DNA from: Cymodocea nodosa
Lineage: Eukaryota > Streptophyta > Magnoliopsida > Alismatales > Cymodoceaceae
NCBI GenBank assembly: GCA_036874045.1
Contig: CM072335.1
Span: forward strand, 25,737,501-25,801,500
DNA length: 64,000 bases
Reading direction: 5' to 3'
In this document: positions 11,341 to 22,600 of the stretch, piece after piece
How positions within the stretch are numbered: position 1 is the first letter of the stretch
How the letters are laid out: each line of letters begins with the position of its first letter
Made by a program: the position numbers and the translations under genes
Notes under the pieces: model-generated
What the model saw: only the letters and a program-made list of their open reading frames with translations
Databases searched by the model: none
Told to the model about the DNA's origin: nothing

Positions 11341-14300
11341 AATGGCATCACTGTTCAGGGTTTGTCTTCTCCTTCTCTTCCTTCTCTTCTCTTCTCCTCC
11401 ACTCCAGCAACCTTTTTCTTGCCGAGAAGGTCGAATGCTTGCAATGGCCGGTTTTCTTGGAAATTGGAAGTTGGTTACTTCAGGGTTTCGTTCCCAAGAG
11501 CTTGGTTGATAGAAAAAATTGATTATTGTGGTCAAAACTGGAAACAGGACGGTGAATATTGTAGATTTTGTCGCCAATTTTACTGCTCAAAGTTAGCTTT
11601 GTGCTTTTGCAGGATCAAAGCAAGCTGTCGGCTTACAGGGACAGGAGGTTTCCTGGGTCGCAAGAGGAGTACGATCATGCACTGCTAACATCGACCACGT
11701 TGTACGTTGGGAACATGTCCTTTTACACAACGGAGGAGCAGGTTTACGAGCTGTTCTCGAGGGCTGGGGAGATCAAGAAAATAATCATGGGCTTGGACAA
11801 GAATGGCAAGACGCCGTGTGGATTTTGTTTTGTTCTGTAAGGATTCTATGCTAGTCTCATCTCTTGTTTCCAATTTTGGGAAGATGGCATTAGAAATAAG
11901 TCGACACTAGGAGAGTAGGTATTATTATTGTCACTAATAAGGATGAACATAAAACTGAGGATGAAAGAGAATGTAGAGGGACAACCTTTGAAGCAAGAAA
12001 AAGGTTGCGCGGATATGATTTGGAGGTTATAGGTTTGAGATATGGGAACTTTGTTTCCGTTTGGAAGGTAAGACCGCATATATGTGTAACCTTTGGAATT
12101 CCCCACACTGTGGAGATCTTTCTGCATTGGCTTTTCCCTTTGTTTGGGAGAGATGCAGATTAAACCTTCATACTGTGTTGCAGGGGGGTGGGGGGTGTAT
12201 AAAAAAGTTAAGTGAATTGGATTTTTAACATCTAGAGTTTATGAGATATGTTGAGAGCATAATACTGAGTCTGATCTATGTTTTTGTAAAATTATAAACT
12301 TAATTTTATATTCTTTTTTTCTGGATGTGTTTGGCAATATTTATAAGGTATTATTCCCGAGCGGATGCTGAAGATTCAGTAAAATATATCAGTGGGACAG
12401 TTCTGGATGATCGTCCAATACGTGTAGATTTTGATTGGGGGTTTGAAGAAGGAAGGCAGTGGGGACGTGGTCGAAGTGGTGGCCAGGTTATTTGCTTTTC
12501 AATTATGTCCTTTTTTGGTTCTTATAAGGGAAGCACTGTATTTGCTTGTTTTTTATTTTCTTTTCTTTACAGGTGAGGGATGAGTACCGCACTGATTATG
12601 ATCCTGATATCCTTCTTTTAATCAAATCAAAATAAAATGTGATTTTAGCAATGCAATATGATTATTTTGAAATAATAGAATATGATATGAATAGGTTTTG
12701 CCACTGCAAGGTGGATAATTCACATTGATAGACCATTTTGTAGCCATACATCACAATATCATATATGATATACATTCATGTTGGCATGGGTACCGTTGCT
12801 TTATCAGAGTACATCTGCCAGGAGAATACATTCATTGTCTTGACTAATACAATACTATAATGGATATTTAACTTTGTCAACTAAAGTATAATTATAATCA
12901 ATCATATCTGACACCTGACTTTCTTTATTTAATCAGTTGTCTACGAATGTTTTCCTATTTTCCCAACATTTAGAAGAAATGAAGTATTTGAAGTGATGAC
13001 TGGAAAAACATGGGATATCATTAGCTTATCAAGGAATCGTTAATAGCCATTATCAATTCTTTTGTTTCTGATTAGCTTTAATGAATATACGTTATTTTTT
13101 TAATCTGTTTCTCCCACTCTACTTATCATCTTTTATGTAAATGTTGAATGCATTTTGATATACGTTTCACCCCTTCCAAAATGCACAACTTTATTTTCTA
13201 CACAATTCAAGGCATTTAATCAAACCTTTTGTGTCTACATTTAAAATAATATTGACCTTTTCTTATAATATTGGTATCAATGGCTGTCGCACATGCTTTC
13301 TTGACAAGTTACACGCAGAGGTGGTTATGGTAAGATGGTTGAAAGAGAACTCAAAGCACAAAGAGAATTGGTGGACTATGGCACAGGGTCACTAGGCTCC
13401 TTCGAACCATCACTTCCATCCAATTGTAAGTTCACTTCAAAAAGTGCATTTGCCAGAAATTTTCTTTTATCAAATTTCTAATTAATATCCTATCACTGTG
13501 ATTGTTATTATAGTTATTGTTTGAAGATATGTTGACATATAATCTTTGTTTGACACATGTTGTTGATATTGTTATTACAAGAATTGCGTCAAATGTTACA
13601 TCAATATATTTCTTTGTTGTTTTGCTGTGAGGCTGTGACTAGGTCTTTCTAGGTTTGTTTATTTGGGTGTAAAGGGTAAAGGTATGACAAAACTTTCTAT
13701 GACACTAAAAGGATTGATGCATGTTTCTATTCATGGTTGTCTTGATTTTTGTTGAAGTAATTGGTTTACTTCTTAAAGAGTTCTATACTAAAGTTATTAA
13801 TAAAAATAAAAATTCCTTTTACTGTAGAAAAATAATTCTATACCAGAGTTATTAAGGCTTGTCACCTTGTTGCCTTGAAGTTGAGGTAAGCACCCATCAC
13901 TTGGGTACCTCTTGAGGATTTTGGGGTTTAATCAGCCTTACATCTTTCCTGGGTCACCTTTTAGCTTGGTTATCTCTTACACTTGAGTGGATGAGGCCTC
14001 ATTTCTGTTTAATAAGTTAAACAACCTGATTTTTCCAGAATAGAAGAAAAACATATCGTAGTCTTGATTATCCTCATCTTCCTCTCTCCTCCAACTTTTC
14101 TCCTCATCTTCTCAATCCTTCCCCCAACGGCAATGCTCCTCCTTTGTCGACTCTAGTAGTCATTCCTTCTCTACTGTCTTCTTCTATTGAAGGTTTTGAG
14201 CATGTACAATTCTCCTACAATAGTCAAATAAGCCCCTCTTCTCCCCCTCTTCAAACAATCCAAATCTCCTCTTCACCTTCAGCAAAGCACTCCAGTGAAC

Positions 14301-17300
14301 TGCTTCTGCCATCCAACTCTTGATGTTCTACAATAGTAATATACAAATCTCTCTATTTTGTTTTCTAATTTATCAAGTTATTCTGCAGTGTATCTAGTTT
14401 TATGTTACATAAGCATTGAAATTGTCATCAAATTTATGATAAATGCATTTATTTAATTGTTGTTTAAAAATTGTTATTGTACTTCACTTGGATGGTTGCC
14501 TTGCCCATTGGCTCTTGCCTTAGGTGTTTATGAGAGGTGCTTCCTCGAAATCACCATTCACCTTGATAACTATGTTCTGCCCCCAACCTTTCTCAATGAA
14601 AATTTGAGAGCACATTTATTTTGGGTTCAAGAAGATTGGTTTCATTAGGATCTTACCTACTGGACTGTTGGAAGACAGCATAGTGACAAACCTCTCCATT
14701 GTTACTTTTCTGACAAACTTGCATAATGGCATTCAAATCAGCCCCAGTGAAGTGAACTAATCAGGCCAACTTGGGAAGAAGACACTAAGCCGACATTTCC
14801 ATTTCTTTACATCCTCAATTTCCCTGTTAAACAACCATTTGTTTCAAGCAATCTAGCACATCCACCAAATGGCTGAGAGTATAAGCTACCAAACGGTTTT
14901 CCACCAACTCAGCTGTCAGCGTAATCCCACAACTCCTCAATTGAGATAATATATCTTTAAAGTAAATTAAAGAGAGTTTGCTACTAAACCTAGATGGTGG
15001 AAAATCAAAGAAAAGATGCCAAAGTCTTCGCATGTAGCAGAGAAGTGACAAATGTTGTCTAGGTACTGCATTGCTATGCATCTTCAGTGAGAACAGCTTG
15101 GTGTAAATTTTCAACGAAAAATTTGGATTTTTGGTGATAACTTGGAATTCCAAATGTATTCAGCACATGGTCACTGACATCCACCTACATGTATCACCCA
15201 AAAAAGAGAGCGTACAGAAAAGTTCTGGGTGGAACTCCAAAGCCATAAGTGTGAATCTTTGTAATGGCTTTCTTGTGGCACAAGAATGCATGGAGGTCCA
15301 TCTTAAGCAGAAAAAAGCCTGGCCCAGCAACAAACTTGACTTGAAGGTGGCTTGCAATAGTGTCAATTTTCTTTCAATCAAATGCTAGTTATATCAATGG
15401 ATATTTCAACTCATATCTTTTATTACAAAGAAAATGGTCGTGTCTTGGTAAGTAATGAGATGCATAGGATTTGGTGAAAAATGGTGGGAGTGAATCATTA
15501 GTTATTTTAGTATGGCACAAGGTTTTAAGTTCTACTGAATGGCTATCCCAAGGTCTTCTTTGGATGCAGTAGAGGGTTTTGGCAAAGTGACCCTTTATCA
15601 TCACTCCGCTTTACACTTGTGGCAGAAGTATTCAGCAGGCTAATTTTTAAGGGTGAGGAAAGTGGCAGCCTGGTGGACTTCTTGTGTTTTCCCCTGAAAG
15701 AGGTATTATTAGTGTCCCTTATCTGAATGATGACAGTGATATCATTGTATTTTGAGGCAATGATTGCCTGGTGGTGAAGAGTCTAGCCTGTGTTCTTTTT
15801 CTTTGTGTAATCATCGGTCTTTCAGTATATCTCCATAAATCCATAGTTATAGGGCTTTGGTGTAATGGAGCTTTTATGAATATGGTTGCCAAATTTCTTG
15901 GTTGTAAGGTATCCTCTTTGATCCTCGATTGCCTTAGGATACCCTTATCTTCATGGAAAAACTAAGAACAGTGTACTGGGGGTTACTTATCTCTAGATTT
16001 GTGATATGTCTTAGTGGATGGGCTAGGAAATACCTATCCTTGTGTGGCAAGGTGACTTTAACATCGGTTGTTCTTTCCAATTTGTTGATTCACTTCCTCT
16101 TATTCGCAGGACCCATGTTTTACAGGACCCAATTTCTCGATCTTCCTATTTGTTGGCTGCTCTTTCCAATTTTGTGCCCAATCACATTACCAGTATCGCG
16201 AGACACTTCTTGTGGAAAAAGGGTTATGAAAGATCATCCCCATGGATGTTTTCTGATTGCTTGTGACAAGGTATATATACCTAAAAGGAAGGTGATTTGG
16301 GGTTCAAAGATGTAACCACCTTTAATCTAGCTTTGCTTGGAAAATAGATTCAGGGACTCTTTGACAATCAAGCTGCATTTATTGCTGGAAATCATTATTA
16401 GGAAATGGCATCGAGACATATTCCTTTTTGATAGACTTGCCACTCTTCGGCAATGCCCTGCCATCTGGTCAGGTAACCTTGAAGCCTATGATGCAGTAAA
16501 AGAAGTGGGATGAAAGTCAAATTAGTAAGGGTGACTGGAGAAGGTTTTGGAAGGAGCATTCAATAGTATCATCACTGCCACTCTTCAACAGTGTTCTTGC
16601 ATCTGGTCAGCTATCCTTGAAGCCTATTATACGGTAAAAGATGGGATAAAAATCAAAGTTGGTAAGGGTGACTAGAGAAGGTTTTGGGAGGATCATTGGA
16701 TTGTCTCATCCACTTATGCTTTCTTTTCCAATGTTTTACTGGATTGTAACGCCTTCTGTAAGGATCTTTAGAGTGTTTTATGGATAATCTGGGATGCTTG
16801 ATTTTAGAGGGATTTAAATATTTCCATGCTTACTTCATAAACATTAATATTTAAATGAACGAAAAAGTTGATGATCTGTTCATCATTCATTAAATGCATT
16901 ATCAAGTAATTCCTTGTCATATATATTCTCTTCTGTCTGCATTGATGTTTCAATACTTGTAGATGGTAGACATGGTGGGGACCGTGGGCCTGGTGGTTCA
17001 TATAGACCGAACAGAAGTGGTAAGTACTTTGTGGGACATTTGTCTTTTTTCCTTAGGACTTTACCAAGAATGTTATGTTCAAAACTTTATGACAAAGCAG
17101 AAGTAGTAAGAGTTTTGTTTTTTTTTTCCTTACAACTTAACCAAGAATGCTATCTTCAAAATTTTATGCAGATTATCGTAAACGTCATCGTGACGATGAA
17201 AGATCTGCAAATGAGATGTCCAAAAGAACTTCTGTTGATGAACGCCAGAGAGATGCTAATCAGGATTCTAGATTGGTATGTCTTGGCATCTAGTTTTATA

Positions 17301-17425
17301 ATGCTTTGCCATTCCATCGTGATGATGAACTGATATTTTCCCTTGTTGGTTGAAAGAATCCACGATTCCGTGGAAACGGTGATTCCGAAGATGATGAAGA
17401 GGATGACAGAAAGCGCCGTCGTTAA
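11341..17425 (+). CDS. CBP20: nuclear cap-binding protein subunit 2 (CBP20), 8 exons, one AT-AC intron
   Basis: Exons: 11341-11358, 11613-11836, 12348-12486, 12573-12606, 13315-13425, 16963-17019, 17172-17275, 17357-17425 (251 aa; Arabidopsis CBP20 is similar in size). CBP20 binds the m7G cap of nuclear transcripts with CBP80 and acts in splicing, miRNA processing and ABA response. The N-terminal cap-stacking region [10 protein letters not shown] has Tyr14, and Tyr37 sits in RNP2 LYVGNM; these match human Y20 and Y43. RNP1 is KTPCGFCFV. Then come the conserved [31 protein letters not shown] and DYDPGRGGYGKM. The tail is Gly/Arg-rich and then basic/acidic, ending DRKRRR, a likely nuclear localisation signal. 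The 34-nt exon 4 is bounded downstream by a U12 AT-AC intron. Intron 5 (3.5 kb) holds transposon remnants. The start is the only ATG giving [16 protein letters not shown]. Confidence 0.96.
12607..13314 (+). other. U12-type AT-AC intron (CBP20 intron 4)
   Basis: The 708-nt intron begins ATATCCTTCT after CCTG and ends AAGTTACAC before GCAGAGGTGG. The junction gives Pro-Gly-Arg-Gly-Gly, the invariant CBP20 sequence DPGRGGYGK. A branch-site-like TTTCTTGAC lies about 10 nt from the AC end. The nearby conventional acceptor (ACGCAG) would not preserve the frame and conserved residues. Confidence 0.9.
13850..14545. mobile_element. hAT-like non-autonomous element in CBP20 intron 5
   Basis: The left end (AAGGCTTGTCACCTTGTTGC then CTTGAAG) and the right end (GGTTGCCTTGCCC, CTTGCCTTAGGTGTTTATGA) look like the degraded ends of a common plant hAT-type family with terminal motifs rich in GCCTTG. 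The interior is CT-rich with no open frame. Exact boundaries and target duplication are not visible. Confidence 0.45.
15700..16800 (+). mobile_element. degenerate L1-type LINE (3' part of ORF2) in CBP20 intron 5
   Basis: With frameshifts and stops, this stretch translates into the C-terminal reverse-transcriptase region of plant LINEs. Pieces seen in order are [77 protein letters not shown], and [17 protein letters not shown] with [13 protein letters not shown]. They correspond to the usual LINE motifs (LGC..YLGIPL, LSLAGRVTL, FLW.G, KEGGLGF..FNLALL, IW..I..G.RW..GNG). The piece from 16437 to 16690 contains an internal duplication. The element is dead. Confidence 0.85.
16437..16695 (+). repeat. 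internal tandem duplication inside the LINE remnant
   Basis: Two copies of about 120-125 bp (16437-16560 and 16571-16695) share TGCCACTCTTC, CATCTGGTCAG, CCTTGAAGCCTAT, GGTAAGGGTGACT-like text and AGAAGGTTTTGG. They encode the same LINE segment (IWS..LEAY..VK). Confidence 0.75.
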
Positions 17426-18277
17426 TCATATTCCCTTTTTTCCTCTTTGCTGCTGTGGAAATTTTGGCTCCATTTCTCTATGACAAAAGGTGGGACTCAT
17501 CTACTATTTGGCATTTCAACTTTGAAAGCTAAATACAGCTTACAAAAAGACGGTGAATTCAACTATTTTGTTCGGTGCCGTTTGGAGTTGCTTGGGCTGT
17601 AAAAAGACAAAGTGAATCCTAACTTCTTCTCACCACCATTTCAACTTGTTCCCTTTCACAACTTGCTCTACCTGGGTTGTCCTGTTAAGGCTCTGGTAGA
17701 GGGAAGATGGCGTTCTGTAAGGTGGTTCCCTTACGATAGTCTGGTAGTTGAAGGACGATGGCACGTTACGCACGTGAATGCAGAAAACGGGGAAAACCCG
17801 CGCGTGACCGAAACAAACGGTAGACGTCTTACACGTTTTTTCTTTTTTAAATAATGCAACGTATCTGGTACGGTCTATCGTATAGTAAACGTATTGTGTT
17901 TTTATAGGAATTTTATCTAAAAAATGCAGATCAAATAAACCATCGGCACCGTCCCATCTTATCGTCTGTTCAATCAAATTCCAAAAGAATTACTCTTGTT
18001 TCTGCAAGAAAAATGCAATGTTCTGTAGCTTTTAAGGAGTCTGGGGGGGGTTTCGAACAAATTTTCAAAAATGTTTCGTTCCCTTTTATCACGATCACGA
18101 GAGACGGTTCACGAGAGACGGTTATGGTCGTCTCCCGTTTCTCGCCAGTCGCCTCTGCGTCGCTCCCACCCGTCGCGAGAGGGAAGAAGACCGTAAAAAG
18201 CCGAAGTGTGCCCTGGAAATAGTAAATCCTTGGGAAGACGGACGTCGCAGATCGGAGAGGGAGGGGCGAGTTGAAGC
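17426..18277. other. spacer between CBP20 and TAXIMIN
   Basis: It holds the CBP20 3' UTR and then the promoter and leader of the TAXIMIN gene; the part after 18080 is GC-rich. The long minus-strand frames across 17630-18615 are shadows of this GC-rich stretch and match no family. Confidence 0.5.
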
Positions 18278-18601
18278 ATGGAAGAATGCAGGCCACTGGG
18301 CCTGTTGATAGGTTTGCCGTTCGCCGTCCTTGCTTCGGTGCTTTCGCTCCTGGCCGCCGTCGTGTATCTTATAGGGTCTGATTGCTTCTCCCTCTTGCCT
18401 TCCTGTTTCTTGTATATCGGTAATGGTGGTGGTGCTGATGCGTGAAACGTATGCACGTGGTCTGTGTCCATTTGCAGGTTGATAATTAACTGCGCGTGTC
18501 CGTGTTGTTGCTGCTTCACGGGGTTGGCCGACTTGGCCATGGACCTCATAAAGCTTCCCGTTGCGGTGATCCGGTGGTTCATTGACCAAATACCTTGCTG
18601 A
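18278..18601 (+). CDS. TAX: TAXIMIN-type secreted/membrane peptide, 73 aa, 2 exons
   Basis: Exon 1 is 18278-18375 and exon 2 is 18478-18601, with a 102-nt GT-AG intron splitting a Gly codon. The product starts MEECRPLGLLIGLPFAVLAS, has a hydrophobic membrane segment (about residues 8-36), then a cysteine cluster NCACPCCCCFTGL, and ends VIRWFIDQIPC. This is the pattern of plant TAXIMIN1/2 (CRPLGFLLGLPFA..., CPCC core, W-F-..QIPC end), ~73-aa cysteine-rich signalling peptides that influence lateral organ fusion and secondary metabolism. All hallmark ends are present, so the gene looks intact. It is too short and too interrupted to appear as one open frame. Confidence 0.93.
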
Positions 18602-19628
18602 AGAATGACTGACAACCTTGGCTCCTTCGAGTTAGTTTTCTTAGTCGGTAATGTTTTTTTTATATTTGAATTTAAGATTTTCTCTTTGTGATTATTATAA
18701 TATTAGGAAAATTAACTACGTTCTTTAATATCCTTCGACTTACATAGGGTCCTGTATTGTTGTTTAGAAGATTGTTTGTTTGCATTACTTCTTGTCGCGT
18801 GCTTTCCTTAACATATGAAGCCAATGGAGTCGATACACAGGAAGGGGTATTATTTTTAGCACATATCGCTTTTCGTCTTACTCGACAATGATATTATCGT
18901 CTCTAGTGAAAAACTCGTCGTGCATTGATTTTCAATTGACTTTGAGTCAAACATTATTATAAATAAAAATAAAAGATATTGAAAACAGTTGGTAATCTCC
19001 ATCATATAATTTGTCTCCGTTTGAAACACAAGTTACACAACCGACAATATTTGCGTGTCTTTCTCATTCATAGCAACGTCAATGTACCTGAAAAGTTGTA
19101 CCGTGTTTTTATGTGGATTAGGCAGAGATGTTGGTTTGTGGCAAACAATTCATGTAGCTTCTTTCATAAGCAAATACAAAATTTTCATCCTTGTCTTAGT
19201 CATTTTTTCTTAATCATGGAACTCTACCTAGCATAACTCTAAACTCAAAAATTTTCCTTCTTTCATGCTTCGATCATCCCGCACTTTTAGGTCTCCTACT
19301 TATCTCTTTGAGAACCTTCTCTTGCTATCTCTTTTAGTTTCAAAAAAAAAGAAAAAAAGAGTTGAAGGACTTGAAAGCACAACCTGAGGTACATTTCAAG
19401 AATTGTAATTTTGGTTTCTTTTGTGACAAATGTGCGTGTGATTTGGGAGCATTATTGGATGTCTTTTTTACTCTGAGAGGGATGTGGTAGGGAGGAGACA
19501 GACTACTGATTACAAATTGCACATGAAAGTAAAAACTAAATACTCAAATGTTTGCCAGGTCATCACATCTACTTCTGGCTTATACAGCATACACAACTTA
19601 CTGTCAAGGTCTCTTAGCCCTTTCCTCT
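18602..19628. other. convergent spacer between TAXIMIN and TPT
   Basis: AT-rich sequence that should contain both 3' UTRs. I see no coding frame or repeat that I can name. Confidence 0.5.
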
Positions 19629-22600
19629 TCATGCACTTTTCTTCTGCATAAAGGAAATGAAAATGTTACATTGGTTAAACATATTTTAGGCATGATTGAA
19701 TCAAACATTTAATCTTGTTGTTCCTAAACAAAGCATTGGTATCATCGTGCAATGCAAATAAATCAAAATGCAATGGTAAATGATATCCATTTATAGCAGG
19801 AGAAAAGTTGATGAGATCCTGGTGAGAAGGAAAAGGGGAAGCTCACTGTTTTCTCTTCCTGCATCTTGGCCTTGATGTAGGAGTACATAGCAACCCCAGA
19901 AATCGCAATGGCGGTTCCAATGCCTGTTTGAGTTGATATCTTATTACCTGAGGAAAATTTTGAGATTAGGTTATGTTCCTGAAAAGGGAGATCGTTCAAG
20001 GACAATGGAAAGGTCATGGTATGATTGGAACTTCAAGTCAATCCATGGTCGACAATCCAATCCATGATTGAAACTCTGAGCAAACCCGTGATTTCAAATA
20101 GTGCAAAGGAAGCCAGAATGCAAGGATATAGGTGGACATACCGAATACCACAATTGAGAAACCAATGACAAAGACACGCTTCAAGACATTGCCGACTGCA
20201 TGTGTAAGTGGAGCCACTCTCTCCAAGGTGTTTGTTGCAAGCTGGGGCATTTACAGTAGGAATTATGCATTCAACAAGTAAACCATTTGAGTTGAGAGAG
20301 GTTAAAAAAATTCTGAACTGAATGCTAAACAATTTCTTTTCCATTTGAAGACAGTTGAAATTCTGTTTATAAGGTCCTAGCATTTTCTTCATAATGGTAA
20401 TTGAACGCAAGTTTTCTTTCTTGAAAGTAGAATAGATGACCAATTTCATCACAAAACTCCAGCATTGAAGTGGGTTTCATTGGAAAAATTATATTATAAG
20501 CATCAACAAAGGGGAAATATGATCATTATATGAGGTGCATGAACAAACAGAAAGGAGTGTTTTTATGAATTGAATATATTTTTGGTTATCAAGTAAAAGA
20601 AGGAGCTGATGTTGTATCATGCCCTCGTAGAAGAAAACCCATACTACAAATCTGAAATTCTCTCAGACTTTGGCTATTCCATGCAACAAAGAAAGCAATG
20701 GGTTTAGAAATGATTCAAGGTTCAGAATACAAGAGAGATGACCTTTTTCAAGTTTCATTTATATTAAATTCTGGGCGAGCAATATTGACCTCTGCCCAAA
20801 CAACTCTAAATAATCAAGTTGAACAGAGTTGTATGGTTATAATATACTCTTAGTAAGGGTTCAAATTGTAGTATCTACATCTTACAAAGGCAAAAAAAAA
20901 TAGTGATCCCTGCCCTTTTTTTCTGGGTCAAAGTTCTTTTGGGTCATGCAGATTGTTCTTGTAAATCTATATCATATGATTACAAGCTTGTTTTCGATTT
21001 AACTTCTACATCTCCAGATGTAATCAAATCCTGCCTTACCAGATACCAGCAGTTTTAAATTCACGTTGAGTACCATCTATTTTAGATTAAAGTTTGTCGC
21101 AAAAGCTTTCAGATTATGAAGGTGTGATAAAGTTGTAGAAAATTACCTGATTATAAAGGTGATAGAACATTCCAACCCAAAATAGATCGGAAATAAATTT
21201 CATCATGCCTACTTTAGCAATGGCATCATTAAATCCATGTTGAAGCAGCCGGGGGCCCTCAAGCTGCAATCTCAATAATAGAAAGTGAGATGTAGTGAAA
21301 CTGCAAAATAATTCTTGACAAAAATCAATTAGAACTTTTCTTAAGCTGATGCTTCTTTCCTGATAAGAAAACATTCATTGCGAGAGCCAACTTGAGTAGA
21401 CAGAAAAACATGTGGCTCACTGTATTGATAATTTTTTATGTTAATATATTATGAATTAATCTCTAAACCTACTTGGATGGAAAATTAAGTTTCGGAATTA
21501 TTAATGTTTTTCCCCCTTACAAATAGATATGTAAACTGGGAAAAGAATAGCTTGAGTTCTAACATTTCCTAATGGTGTATGCTAGATTATGACTATAGTT
21601 TTCTCCTAACCTAACCAAAAATAGGAGAGCCATAATACCTATACAAAAAAAGACTGAAATTAATTTTACTTACATCTAAATAAATTGTGGGATCCACTTT
21701 TCTACTCATTTTTCTTGTGCAAACTCTACGTCTTCTGGGGTTGTTTAACGTCATGAATCAACCACATAGCGAGATCTTTCTCATACCCCTCGTTAATCTT
21801 AGGGGTCGTACCATAGACATGCATATTTACATAGCAATATTACTGTTCCAAGACAACTAAATTTTAATAATTAATAAAATCTTAATTTTTTCAGTTTGCT
21901 GAAGTCCATAATTTTTATTGGTTTTAGTGAAAAGTACGAGCAAGCTGCAGATTAATAATTTTACATATATTGACGTTTGTTTCTAGGAATGAATGAGGAC
22001 TAGTATGGAATCAGGAAGAAATTGAGGATTTGTTAGGTGATTGACATGTTTCCCAAAAGGATTAATGGGAAAGAGTACACTAGGTAGTTCAAAATAAGGT
22101 TTAGAAATCAAACCGGATATCATATCAGAATACCAATTTTTGGTCAAACTGGCTTAACCGATGGTTCAAATTGGTTGACCCAGTATGACATCATGATGAT
22201 GTTATTATTTAATAAACCTGTAAGTGAACTGTTGTTTCATCAGACAAAATTTTTAGGTTTAGAAATGGTATAAACCAGGTGTTTTCAGCAAATCTTAGAT
22301 ATACACCTACATTATTAATTACCGAATGGTATTATGTTCAATAATACTTAATGATGTACTTCCAAAAAGGCAAGAACTATTAACATGTTTCTTATTTTCA
22401 TTAACTATAATATTATAAAAAAAGAAAATACTTGATCGTATATAAATATTAAAGAAATCATACGATAATAAATGTGATTTAGTTTAATTAAAAATTATAA
22501 TGTTTTAAATCATTATCTTAAGGAAGAACTTAAGAAAAACAATAGCTTTTTTGAAAAAAAATATAAACATTGGTTTAAACCGGTTGGTTTGCTCGACCGA

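Noticed and set aside
14827..15388. possible antisense copia-type gag remnant in CBP20 intron 5
   Set aside because: A few residues resemble copia gag, but the match is too weak to support a call.
18109..18615. 168-aa and 155-aa open frames on the minus strand over the TAXIMIN gene
   Set aside because: They are antisense shadows of a GC-rich stretch, match no family, and the plus strand gives an intact TAXIMIN peptide with proper splicing.
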